A DNA stretch of 64,000 nucleotides from Alentia gelatinosa (GCA_950022655.1 OX465591.1:48503048-48567047), one strand, 5' to 3'. Positions 44,640 through 54,999 are shown, numbered from the stretch's first letter. The notes: generated by a model not told the origin, from the letters alone. Numbers and translations: made by a program.

Positions 44640-45990
44640 GTGTAATAAGCCTCTTACTGTTATGTACCTTCACCTACAGGTACGCTGTCTCAGGGTTCTC
44701 TTACCACACATCACAGGATCCTACAGGTGTGCGTCGTCAAGGTCAATGTCAATGTCAAGTTCAGTGTCAATGTCACACATGATTAGCGACATACTGTTAC
44801 ATACCTTCTTACGCAACGTGAGTTTACTCTTACCACACATCACAGGATCCTACAGGTGTGCGTCGTCAAGGTCAATGTCAATGTCAAGTTCAGTGTCAAT
44901 GTCACACATGATTAGCGTCATACTGTTACATACCTTCTTACGCAACGTGAGTTTACTCTTACCACACATCACAGGATCCTACAGGTGTGCGTCGTCAAGG
45001 TCAATGTCAATGTCAAGTTCAGTGTCAATGTCACACATGATTAGCGACATACTGTTACATACCTTCTTACGCAACGTGAGTTTACTCTTACCACACATCA
45101 CAGGATCCTACAGGTGTGCGTCGTCAAGGTCAATGTCAATGTCAAGTTCAGTGTCAATATCATACATGATTAGCGTCATACTGTTACATACCTTCTTACG
45201 CAACGTGAGTTTACTCTTACCACACATCACAGAATCACACGGGTGTGTGACGTGAATGTCAATGTCAATGTCAAGTTCAGTGTCAATGTCACACATGATT
45301 AGCGACATACAGTTATGTACCTTCATACGGAGCGTGAGTTCCCTGTTACCACACAACGCAGAATCCTAACGGTGTGTGACGTTAATGTCAATGTCAAGTT
45401 CAAGTTCAGTGTCAATGTCACACATGATTAGCGTCATACTGTTACATACCTTCTTACGCAACGTGAGTTTATTCTTACCACACATCACAGAGTCACACGG
45501 GTGTGTGACGTGAATGTCAATGTCAATGTCAAGTTCAGTGTCAATGTTACACATGATTAGCGTCATACTGTTATGTACCTTCTTACGCAGCGTGAGTTTA
45601 CTCTTACCACACATCACAGAATCATACAGTGTGCGTCGTCAATGTCAATGTCAAGTTCAAGTTCAGTGTCAATGTCACACATGATTAGCGTCATACTGTT
45701 ATTTACCTTCTTACGCAACGTGAGTTTACTCTTACCACACATCACAGAATCACACGGGTGTTTGACGTTAATGTCAATGTCAATGTCAAGTTCAGTGTCA
45801 ATGTCACACATGATTAGCGACATACAGTTATGTACCTTCTTACGCAGCCTGAGTTCCCTGTTACCACACAACGCAGAATCATACAGGTGTGTGACGTTAA
45901 TGTCAATGTCAATGTCAAGTTCAGTGTCAATGTCACACATGATTAGCGTCGTACAGTTGCGTATCTTCACGTACAGTAGCAACACGTGCA
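44640..45990. repeat. 129-bp tandem repeat, about 10 copies
   Basis: Four near-identical 129-bp units (44701, 44830, 44959, 45088 phase) are followed by more diverged units. Each holds 'caatgtcaatgtcaagttca', 'cacatgattagcg', 'ttcttacgcaacgtgag' and 'ttaccacacatcaca'. The open frame arises because 129 is divisible by three. TCAAGGTCA occurs at 44737, 44866, 44995 and 45124. Confidence 0.95.
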
Positions 45991-46129
45991 CGGCCGTCAC
46001 TCAGTGCAATAAACAACAAATCTCTCAAACATTGATCTTAAAATATTTCTCAAGAAGCGCTCATTCATCGCATCTACTATCAAGATACACCTTCTGAAAG
46101 CTGAAATTCAGGGCTTTCCTGTGAATATT

Positions 46130-46435
46130 ATCGTAAAACTGGATGAGGTTTAATCTTGGCCACCATATTCCACGACTGGAGTTTGGCAAAGTGACTTCAT
46201 GAGGCGAAGCCGAGTGAAGTCCGGAGCCAAAACTTCAGGAGTGGAATGTGGGGGCCAAATTAAAACGAATCAGGTTTTGATTTTATCCTACCCTATCTCC
46301 TCGATTTTGGAATATTACGTGATAACAATGCTGTATGCCACTAGTGGCATATAAAACTCCTTATGCCAGTCAGCGTGGCATACGGAAACCCAATGTTAAG
46401 CCTATGGGATTTTATATTAGGGGTAGGATAAAGAA
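46130..46435. mobile_element. Composite: foldback plus TATCCTACCC module
   Basis: The foldback 46136-46262 has nested arms (taatcttggcc/ggccaaatta, actggagtttggc/gccaaaacttc, gacttcat/gtgaagtc) around apex 'tgaggcgaagccgag'. After 'aggttttgattt' follows TATCCTACCC to GGGGTAGGATA with CAATGTTAAGCCTATGG. A homologous composite is at 53234-53610. Confidence 0.75.
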
Positions 46436-46439
46436 GAGA

Positions 46440-46880
46440 AACTCACACAGGGACAGGTAAACAGACAGAGAGTCAGATTTATGCAGACAGGGACAGAGAC
46501 AACGAGGCAGATAGGTGAAGGTTTAGGCATAACCCTCTGGGCCTGAAGCCAGTCTACCTTACAGTCATGCCAGAATAGTATTTAGGTTTAGTGAAACATT
46601 CTTGATATATATTCCTGATCAAATACAGATGGCTCAAATACATAATTTCTTATGATATTCTCTTACTTTTATTTAGGTGTACCACGCTCTTCCATTGTAA
46701 ATGGAAATAACATCAGCTTCTAGTCTATATATACTTGAGTTCCTCAAATTCAATCTTAATTTGACTAGATTTTCCTCCATAATTCTTGAACTACTAGACC
46801 GATTTTAGAAATTCAAGTATCTTTGTAATCCTCTCTTTCCAGAGAATTATTCTGGATATAGATATGAAATTCTAGTATCA
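46440..46880. other. Unassigned AT-rich sequence
   Basis: No gene, repeat array or element was recognised in these 440 bases. Confidence 0.4.
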
Positions 46881-46884
46881 TACA

Positions 46885-47160
46885 GACATGTGTGTCAAGT
46901 TCAATGTCAAGGTCAGACGTAACAAGCTTCTTAGTGTGTTACGTACCTTCACCTGCACGTAAGTTCCCCTTACCACACGATGTATTACCATACAGGTGTG
47001 TCAATGTCAATGTCAATGTCAAGGTCAAGGTCAGACGTAACAAACTTCTTAGTGTGTTACGTACCTTCACCAGCACGTAAGTTCCTACCACACGATGTAT
47101 TACCATACAGGTGTGTCAATGTCAATGTCAATGTCAAGGTCAGACGTAACATCGTCTCAT
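46885..47160. repeat. Tandem relatives of the 129-bp repeat
   Basis: Three shorter units of about 110 bp share 'tgtcaatgtcaatgtcaagg', 'tcagacgtaacaa' and 'gttacgtaccttcacc'. TCAAGGTCA occurs at 46907, 47019, 47025 (overlapping) and 47134. Confidence 0.8.
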
Positions 47161-47304
47161 CTTGTTACCTACATGCGCCTGATGTGAAGCTATGACGTCA
47201 CGACTTGGTCTGAAATATGATTAGATAATGCGATTATTGCACGATCTGTTCCCTGAACCTGAGCCGATCTTCCGTGTGAAGCCTCTCCACATAGGCCTTA
47301 CTGG

Positions 47305-47625
47305 GGTATCCCATAATGCAGTGTGTTTACAGGATCCGGTGTGGGCTGGTTTTTATCCTTGTACGGTGATAGACACGTGACCCATATCCCACAATTGTTG
47401 CAGGTTTTTATGAATCTACAAATTGGAAATCTGATGGCAGAAATGGAGATTCCAGTTATTTCTACGTCAGCATGTCAAATTATGTTTGGTTTCTCCAGTT
47501 AGAAATTACAAAAACCGTTCTTCACCGGGGACTTGTAGCGGTGATGCGGTCAGATGGTCGGGAGCGGATCCTGTACTTACCCGGGCGATATTAGGGAGTT
47601 TAGTAACGTCTGGAAGGTCTACACT
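47305..47625. repeat. Dispersed repeat, second copy
   Basis: It matches 2120-2390 in order and orientation ('gggtatcccataat', 'ttatttctac', 'gggagtttagtaac'). Confidence 0.6.
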
Positions 47626-47629
47626 CTCC

Positions 47630-48535
47630 TCGCAGATATTTCGCGGCACTAGCGCTGCCTAATCTCTGCCTCAACCCAACGCTGGTTCCCTGGTATCTAA
47701 ATAAGGACAGGGAAACCAGCTAAAATTTCAGATTCAAAACAAGGCAACTGTCAAAGGTTTTGAAACTCAAACAACTTTTCAAATTTTTTCCGCAACACTC
47801 GACACGTCGAACGGGAAGAGATTGTCAACATAAACTCATATATTATGAGTTGTGAAATGTGGGAATTGTTAAATGAGCTTCATAGACAATCCAGCTGTTT
47901 TGTTTTCAGCTCTAAACCACTTGATCATGTGAATTCACAGTAGATGAGACTGCCCTTTCAAGTGAGCACATGTGTCATGTTGAGGAACAAAACCCAATAA
48001 CACATGAGGTGTTTTCCACCAAAGAAAGTAATCCCAGAGTCTGTGTCTGGTTTGAAATAACAAATAACAGAAATGAGTGTATATCCTTTACCATATCAAT
48101 ATGTGTATCTCTATAGATAAATAGAACACAAAATACTCCCCAAAGCTTTCAGAATTTAGGATATTCGAAAAAAACTGGCGGATGGGACAGATTCTGTCCG
48201 AAACAGGCAGGTCGGTGCAGAGATACAAGCAGCCAGAGGAAGTAGAGCGCAGGATATCTGCGAGGAGAGTGGAGGGTCTATTGGCGGATGAGCCGGAAAT
48301 GATGAGTGAAAGACAAACTCGTTACACTCTCCACACACATATCGTTCTACTCCATTTTCTGGGTCCACACCGATTTAAAATTTACATCTTCAGGATCCCC
48401 GACGAAATCACGGGGTTTGGATTCTCTAAGGAAATCAAAATCTATACCACATAAAGGGGGTGGTCCATCGGGCCGACTTCTCGACAGGATCTGAGTTTCT
48501 CAACAGCAGAGGGACACACTTAGCCCTTTCTGGCA
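47630..48535. other. Unassigned sequence with one open frame of unknown value
   Basis: A plus-strand frame 48182-48454 has a charged non-repetitive start (ILSETGRSVQRYKQPEEVE) but no recognised domain and no clear splice sites. It is not claimed as a gene. Confidence 0.25.
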
Positions 48536-48537
48536 GG

Positions 48538-48815
48538 TCAATGCCATATGGCATTCCCCTGGCCATGGCAGGACAATGCCATATGGCATTCCCCTGGCCG
48601 TGGCAGGACAATGCCATATGGCATTCCCCTGGCCGTGGCAGGACAATGCCATATGGCATTCCCCTGGCCGTGGCAGGACAATGCCATATGGCATTCCCCT
48701 GGCCGTGGCAGGACAATGCCATATGGCATTCCCCTGGCCATGGCAGGACAATGCCATATGGCATTCCCCTGGCCATGGCAGGACAATGCCATATGGCATT
48801 CTCGTGGGCATGGAA
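48538..48815. repeat. 35-bp minisatellite with CCATATGG palindrome, 8 copies
   Basis: The unit 'aatgccatatggcattcccc' + 'tggccatggcaggac' has a strict 35-bp period. Each unit contains the perfect 16-base palindrome AATGCCATATGGCATT and a second palindrome-like TGGCCATGGCA. Internal copies alternate ccGtgg/ccAtgg. Confidence 0.95.
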
Positions 48816-48839
48816 GAACAATGCTGAATTTGGTGTTTT

Positions 48840-49500
48840 GTAACTTTTTGAAAAATTGTCGTAGAATTATGAAAATTAAAGGACATATTTGGCTACATGT
48901 TGCCAGTAACTCTTTAATATATCGGGAAGTTCTGATAAAGATACAGATTTACTGGAAGTTTCAGATTTGTAGTTTTGTTTAACAACATTGACTACAAAAG
49001 TCGGCCATACAAAGGCCACAATTGGTTCTGGTGCCTGCTGTAGTATGGGTACATGGTGAATGATGTGTGGCTCTTGAGGGGTTAACCAGACTTTTGTAGG
49101 GAGAGTAAAATTGTAGGGAGAGTAAAATGCCAAATGAAATTATTGTGGGGAGAAAACTCGAACCTGATATTTATTTCTAAATTTCCAGAACCAGAAGTAT
49201 TTTTTTCAAATCTTGTGTTTGAGATTGGGGGCTTGATATTCTAAAAAGATTTCCTTTTGGTACATCGGATTCCCTACGCCTCGACCCCAACAGTGGAACT
49301 TGATATTTAGATTTGTCTGAACCCAGATGCTATTTCTTTTCTTATGATATATTTCTGGCCATGCTGGAAACAAAATTGAGTACTGTAGATTTCTGATCTC
49401 CTAATCTTTTGAGAAAGCAATCAGAATTTCAATCAGTTTTAAAATGTACGACTTTACGCTGTTGTCAGTGCGTAAACGGACGTAAACGGACGTACACGCC
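48840..49500. other. Unassigned AT-rich sequence
   Basis: No exon or element recognised. Confidence 0.4.
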
Positions 49501-49504
49501 AATT

Positions 49505-49660
49505 AACAGCCCAAGACTATGGGGCACGTTTAATAATCTAGGATCTTACATAAAGACCCTGTACTAGGGTTATCTTTTGATGATATTTAAGTCTGTTCAC
49601 TAAAACAATATTATCTGTCCATACGTGCTGAATAAAGTTGACTCACATCATTCCTTGGTC
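49505..49660. repeat. Dispersed repeat upstream of 63-bp array
   Basis: 'ataatctaggatcttaca', 'agggttatc' and 'ttgatgatattt' recur at 51957-52015, where a single diverged 63-bp unit also follows about 80 bases later. The leader and array therefore travel together. Confidence 0.6.
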
Positions 49661-50350
49661 TCTATGACATACAGAAAAGGGTCTCCATGTACGATCCTAG
49701 GTTATTAAACGGGCCCCTGGGTCTCTATGACATACAGAAAAGGGTCTACATGTACGATCCTAGGTTATTAAACGGGCCCCTGGGTCTCTATGACATACAG
49801 AAAAGGGTCTACATGTACGATCCTAGATTATTAAACGGGCCCCTAGGTCTCTATGACATACAGAAAAGGGTCTACATGTACGATCCTAGATTATTAGACG
49901 GGCCCCTAGGTCTCTATGACATACAGAAAAGGGTCTACATGTACGATCCTAGATTATTAAATGGGCCCCTGGGTCTCTATGACATACAGAAAAGGGTCTA
50001 CATGTACGATCCTAGATTATTAGACGGGCCCCTGGGTCTCTATGACATACAGAAAAGGGTCTACATGTACGATCCTAGATTATTTAATGGGCCCCTGGGT
50101 CTCTACGGCATACAGAAAAGGGTCTACATGTACGATCCTAGATTATTAAACGGGCCCCTGTGTCTCTATGACATACAGAAAAGGGTCTACATGTACAATC
50201 CTAGGTTATTAAACGGGCCCCTGGGTCTCTATGACATACAGAAAAGGGTCTACATGTACAATCCTAGATTATTTAACGGGCCCCTGGGTCTCTATGACAT
50301 ACAGAAAAGGGACTACATGTAGGACCCTAGATTATCAAACGGGCCCCTGG
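49661..50350. repeat. 63-bp minisatellite, about 11 copies
   Basis: The unit 'gtctctatgacatacagaaa' + 'agggtctacatgtacgatcc' + 'taggttattaaacgggcccctgg' has a strict 63-bp period. It produces a 211-codon plus-strand frame whose 21-residue unit contains YDPRLLNGPLG. No promoter, splice or termination context supports translation. Confidence 0.95.
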
Positions 50351-50440
50351 TAACAGGTTTATTAGAGGTGGCGCCACTGTCTCTTTGACGGACGTTTGGC
50401 GGGACGCAGGTTGTGAGTGCATCTCGTCATCACGGCGGTC

Positions 50441-50799
50441 CAATAGGGAGCCAAAGTGAACCCGCTGAAACCACAGATACCCACCTACAAAACACAATTT
50501 CGGTGGCCAGTAAGAACGAGGCCTAGTGCTAAAGCTATGGGGCTTTGAGGCTAGACTTATGTTTTTGGTCTCGTTTGTTACTTTTGAGGTGGAGTTTATA
50601 ACTATCGTCTCGGAATAACTTTGTTTCAAAACTACGATGACAGTTGTTAAGTTTATTAAAAATTTGGATCTAAAAGATTGGTGATTGAGACATATAATCT
50701 TGAACCTACATAGTCAAAGTACTGAGCTCCTATACCAGGAAATAGTATTTTGTGACCGGCTATCTGTGGTTGCAACGGGTTCACTTTGGCTCCCTATTA
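50441..50799. mobile_element. Inverted-repeat element, arms of about 40 bp
   Basis: 'aatagggagccaaagtgaac' + 'ccgctgaaaccacagata' pairs with 'tatctgtggttgcaacggg' + 'ttcactttggctccctatt' 300 bases on. The interior is non-coding. No second copy in the window. Confidence 0.7.
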
Positions 50800-51062
50800 G
50801 TCATCCCAAGTGCAGACTTGGTTATGACATTGTGTAAGTCATGGCCGCTGACTCATCAGCTAAATAACAGGTGTCAAGGGTAACCCCAAGGTCAGAGCTC
50901 ATGACGTCAGAGATGATGACACGGTCTCCTGCTGCCTGCTACATCCACCTGTTTTATGTAACAACCCTTTCTTCTTTCTTTTTTATTCGGGAGCTTCGCA
51001 TACGTACATTGTTACGATCTACCACTTATACAACCACTTGGAAAGGGAGAGGGAGAGAGATG

Positions 51063-51467
51063 AGCAGTGCACGAAAACTACCAGTTTACACATATATACG
51101 CCCGGCGTATATATGTATCATTTTGCGTATACAAGGTTGACCGGCGGCGGCGGGGGAAGGGTGGCGGCGGGTGCGGCAGCAGGTCACCATTCTTTTTCTC
51201 TTTTTTTTTGTCAGTATACATATACGCCAAACATATATAACATGTATACGCCCAGCGTATACATGTTGCGCAGACATTTCCTCGCGTATACGCCTGGTGT
51301 GAAATACAGCCAAGACGCGTCCGTATACAAGAGGAAACAGTCTTGTATACGTTTCGTACGCTGGCGTGAAATATGGACGTATATTTATGAAAACAAGTCA
51401 ATATTCAGCCGATACATGCACTTCCGCGATGGCGTATATAAGAATAAACTGGTGGTTTTTGCGCAGT
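51063..51467. mobile_element. TIR element rich in GTATACGC words, uninterrupted copy
   Basis: It is the inverse copy of 1831-2423, with ends CAGTGCACGAAAACTACCAG and CTGGTGGTTTTTGCGCAGT. Some fifteen GTATACGC/GCGTATAC-type words lie in both orientations. It includes a GGCGGCGGCGGGG insert around 51140. Confidence 0.7.
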
Positions 51468-51530
51468 GGAGGGAGAGAGAGAGAGATAGGGAGGGAGAGA
51501 GAGAGAGGGAGAGAGAGAGTACACATTTTT
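51468..51530. repeat. (GA)n microsatellite
   Basis: GAGAGAGAG/GGGAGAGAG tract of about 55 bases. Confidence 0.85.
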
Positions 51531-51679
51531 TGTTCAATAAATCAGAAGAATACACAGCTCATTGTAATAATCACATACTGTAGTTTGTACTCGACAGTCC
51601 GTTGATGTGACTGCGTTTACATGAAGAAAAACATTACTCTATCTGGGAAAGAAATAATACATGTACCATACTAAAAACA

Positions 51680-51850
51680 ACAATGATGATGATAGTATCA
51701 ATGATGGGAATATTGATGATAATAATGATAAATAATAATGATGATAACAATCATAATACTAACGATGATAATAACCATAATAACAACAACAATAACAATG
51801 ATACAATACTGATGATAATAATGATAATCAATAATAACCTCCCGATAAAA
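51680..51850. repeat. GAT/AAT-rich microsatellite
   Basis: Degenerate trinucleotides GAT, AAT, AAC over 170 bases. Confidence 0.85.
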
Positions 51851-51934
51851 GGTCAAATTCATCTTGTAAGGTCACTTCTCACCAGGGCAATTGATTAGTC
51901 TCTGATTTAGAATTGGGGTCTATTATTTCTTCCC

Positions 51935-52170
51935 GATGAAAAACCAGGGGGCCGTTGAATAATCTAGGATCTTACATAAAGACACTTTTGTACAAGGGTT
52001 ATCATTTGATAGTATTTCAGTTTATTTGCTGAGACAGTATGAGACACACATAAGGTCATCCATAAGTGTTTAATAACGTTGTCCCTGTACTGGCTGTCTA
52101 TGGCATACAGAAAATGGGTTTTTATGCAGGACCGAAGATTATTCTACTGGGCCCATATATCGTAGGGTCT
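51935..52170. repeat. Dispersed repeat plus one 63-bp-like unit
   Basis: 'ataatctaggatcttaca' matches 49535. 'tctatggcatacagaaaatg' to 'attctactgggcccat' is a diverged single unit of the 63-bp array. Confidence 0.6.
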
Positions 52171-52459
52171 CTGCGGCATTTCAACATGTTGAAATGTCGG
52201 TTGGGAGCATCTCAGCGTATTCTGGCGGGAAATCAGTCTCACGTGTGAGATACTGATCAGAAATTTATGAAATTTTGGAATTAGATAGAAAATACATATT
52301 CTGGTATGCTCTGTACATTTGGTGATTTCTGGTTAGGTTAAAGTGTCTAAAATCAATATTGGCATTATATGTTTCCATTATATCTAGGCCGTGTGGGATA
52401 AGACATCGGAATTTTACTCCAGATTTCCCACCGAGCCGATGGGAAGAAATGTCGATGTT

Positions 52460-52920
52460 TTAAGGCGGGCATCCACCATCCACGACAAGCCTACGACAAT
52501 GGCTCCCCAACAAGGTCCACGACTGGCCTACGACTGGGGGCCTTGTCGTGGACCCCAGTTCCCGACAAGAGTCTACAACAAGGCCATGACAAGGCCAAGA
52601 TTGGGAGCTTGTCGGGAGCCTTCCGACAAGGCTATGACAATATCGAACATGTTCGATTTTTCCCACGACTGGACCGTTGTCGTGGAGTGTCATGGCGTGT
52701 CGGGAGCGTGTGGCAGAGGTCTACGATAGTTAATTTTGGTGGAGCATGCACTTCCCGACATGCCCCGACAACGCTGTCGTAAAGCCCCCCTTCTTACGAC
52801 AAGGCTGCGACAAGCGCTGATTGGAACTTTCATGTCGGTGCTTGTCGTAACCTTGTCGTGGTTGGTGGACACCCCCCTTTATAGGGTTAAATGTCTATCG
52901 TAGTAGGTGGATACCGGGCC
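52460..52920. mobile_element. CTACGACAAGGC-word element, copy 2, with flanking repeat end
   Basis: 52462-52880 has ends CATCCACCATCCACGACAAG and CCTTGTCGTGGTTGGTGGAC and the same internal words as 37590-38172. 52890-52918 ('tatcgtagtaggtggatacc') is the end of the GGCGTCCACC repeat, also neighbouring this element at 37 kb. Confidence 0.7.
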
Positions 52921-53009
52921 TAACAAGTTACTGCGATTATCCGTCTATGAGGGAATCTGCTCCTTGTTTATTTCTGCTCCTTGTTTATTCACGTCTCTTA
53001 TCTTACAGC

Positions 53010-53192
53010 ATGGTGTCGACGCATGCGTGTAGCGCAGGGAACCCTCAACAAACCTGTCTCCGGAAACACGTCACGGCCACTAACAATGACGTCACAGAGG
53101 GCGGCGGTGACGTCATGAGGGAGGTGGCGGCCCCTGACGGCGGCTGGGGGTGGATGGTCGTGGTGGGGGCAGGTATCAACAGCATGATGCAG
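53010..53192 (+). CDS. SLC16/MCT-family transporter, exon with start and TM1 signature
   Basis: An acceptor (CTCTTATCTTACAG, ending 53008) leaves one base before ATG at 53010. The frame runs 61 codons to the donor at 53193 (CAG|GTACAG), phase 0. After a polar N-terminus of about 40 residues it reads VAAPDGGWGWMVVVGAGINS. PDGGWGW-V-V is the hallmark of monocarboxylate transporter transmembrane helix 1 (consensus [D/E]G[G/S][W/F][G/A]W). MCTs are 12-helix major-facilitator proteins of the plasma membrane that move lactate, pyruvate, thyroid hormone or aromatic amino acids depending on the member. The substrate cannot be told here. Initiation at this ATG is possible, but an upstream exon (see 26496) could also supply the N-terminus, because the frame is open through the acceptor. 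Confidence 0.88.
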
Positions 53193-53233
53193 GTACAGTC
53201 AAACACACCTGAATGTGTGACAGTATTATCGTA

Positions 53234-53610
53234 AAACCGGATGAGTTTTAATCTGGGCCCCCGTATGCGACGACTGGAGTTTGGCGTAGTGATATCACGA
53301 GGCGGAGCCGAGTGATATCCGGAGCCAAAACTCCAGGAGCCCAGATTAAAACGAATAAGGTTTTGATTTTATCCCACCCCCTGTGAACGTTTTTTTTATG
53401 TGAGGATAGTAACAAAAAACATGATGAAGTCCTCCATGTAGCTCTCCTTGCTGCTCTTAAGGCGCTTGGAACTATTTTCAGCTGCTGATCTCTGATTGGT
53501 CCATTTTTTGTACCTCCTAGGAGTGATTTTTTATCTGTATGCGACATACGGGCGCATACAGAAAGTCAATGTTAAGCCTATGGGATTTTATATTCGGGGT
53601 GGGATAAAGC
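53234..53610. mobile_element. Composite: foldback plus TATCCCACCCC module, in transporter intron 1
   Basis: The foldback 53234-53345 has arms 'ttttaatctgggc'/'gcccagattaaaa' and 'gtgatatcac'/'gtgatatc' around 'gaggcggagccga'. It is followed by TATCCCACCCC (53358) to GGGGTGGGATA (about 53606) with 'caatgttaagcctatggg'. It is homologous to 46130-46435, with changed but still paired stem bases. It begins 40 bases after the exon donor. Confidence 0.75.
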
Positions 53611-53699
53611 ACATTATCTTATGTTGATAATCTATATAAATGCTGAAACTGACACTCAGACTGTGAGAAGTATGTTGATAATCTATAGAATGGTGGATT

Positions 53700-54197
53700 G
53701 GTTGGTTGGTTTGATTTAACATCCACTTAACCATTGCAGGTTCTCACCAGACTTTCTCAAGGTTCTTTTACACCACAAGGGTGGTGATCGAATCTATGAA
53801 ATGAATTTAGGTAGAAACCTCACCCCTACACATTTACCAAGGTTAGAGCTCTTTTACTTCCCACACCACATAGATATGGTATGAGAAGGACTGGCCTTTG
53901 ATATAGCAGTAGGTCTACCTCTGCTGGGGATGAAGGAGAGAGGTGGCTCTACACCACTCCACATAGACATGGTATGAGAAGGACTGGCCTTTGATATAGC
54001 AGTAAATCTACCACTGCTGGAGGTGAAGGAGAAAGGGGGCTGTACACCACACCACATAGACATGGTATGAGAAGGATTGGCCTTTGATATAGCAGTAGGT
54101 CTACCTCTGCTGGGGGTGAAGGAGAAAAGTGGCTGCAGTGGGACTCATATCAACAAAGTTCAGTGCTCTTTACCACTGAGCTAACTCCCCACCCCGG
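53700..54197 (-). mobile_element. tRNA-derived SINE with 93-bp body, copy 2
   Basis: The minus-strand head has box A TAGCTCAGTGG (54173-54183). Box B is degenerate (about 54139-54150), and the anticodon region between them is deleted. Three 93-bp body units follow. It lies in transporter intron 1. Confidence 0.75.
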
Positions 54198-54199
54198 TC

Positions 54200-54680
54200 A
54201 AATACGCCTTAATGCTGGATATTTATTAAATTGTATTTGAAAAGGAACTCTTTTAACAATAATCCTGAATTTCCACAGAATGTTGATGTATCATCATATT
54301 TTTTAATATTGAAAAATAGGAATAAAGATATTAAGGATAATATATTACATCACGTGATAAACCTTCAAATTATGAGTTCAGAGGACAGTGCCCCCCAGAA
54401 CTGTACATAGTCTCTAGTAGCCGTCCCCAGGTGTGTAGTTCTGTCATAGGTGACCGTCCTTAAAAGGTTAATAATCTATATAAATATGGAAAATCACACT
54501 GAGACTCTGTAAGAAGTATTTTGAAACACTTTTTTTTTAAAACCTTTCATTATGCTAGGTATCATACACAAAATACACAGGGACAGAAAATGAACCAGAT
54601 TACAAGATGACAAGAAACATGGTGGTTCACAAGAGGCAGAGAACAGCACATTCAAAAGCGATATTACTTTACACCTATGG
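54200..54680. other. Intronic DNA, nothing recognised
   Basis: 'aatctatataaatg' with 'ctgagac...gtaagaagtat' recurs at 53627, 54475 and 55693, a short dispersed block. No exon. Confidence 0.4.
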
Positions 54681-54684
54681 CCGA

Positions 54685-54993
54685 ACATGTATGAAATACT
54701 GCCCGCTGCTAGGGGTGTAGTATAAATAATGTTCGCGCCCGCTGTGACAGCGGGCCGTAGTGAATTGCAGCAGTCTTTGTGGTCTTTGTAAAGTTAATAA
54801 AAGGGCGTTTTACATGATTGGGAGGTGTATAGTAATAAGAAAACGTAGTGACTGAGCCTGTACGGTGTCCGTTCTCGGTCATTTGATGAAAAAATACGGC
54901 CCTCCCACCTGCGGTGTCGGGCCGTATTTTCATCATCAAATGACCTCGAACGGCCATCCGTACGGGCTCAGTAATCACGTTTTCTCATATTAC
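54685..54993. mobile_element. CTGAGCCTGTACGG element, inverse copy 2
   Basis: It is the inverse of 20826-21098 and better preserved. It contains a perfect hairpin 'aatacggccctcccacc'/'ggtgtcgggccgtatt' nested in 'ctgagcctgtacgg'/'ccgtacgggctcag'. Confidence 0.7.
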
Positions 54994-54999
54994 ACTTAG

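Noticed and set aside
41733..44645. Open frames of more than 900 codons
   Set aside because: They follow the 33-bp array in several frames at once and encode only Pro/Ser/Leu/His/Thr periodic sequence without start, splice or end context.
48182..48454. Possible protein-coding exon
   Set aside because: Composition is reasonable but there is no domain, no clear acceptor or donor and no partner exon.
48541..48800. CCATATGG as a serum-response (CArG) box
   Set aside because: A CArG box needs six A/T bases between CC and GG. Only four are present.
49687..50322. 211-codon frame with YDPRLLNGPLG units
   Set aside because: Explained by the 63-bp array. Begins and ends inside the array with no flanking coding sequence.
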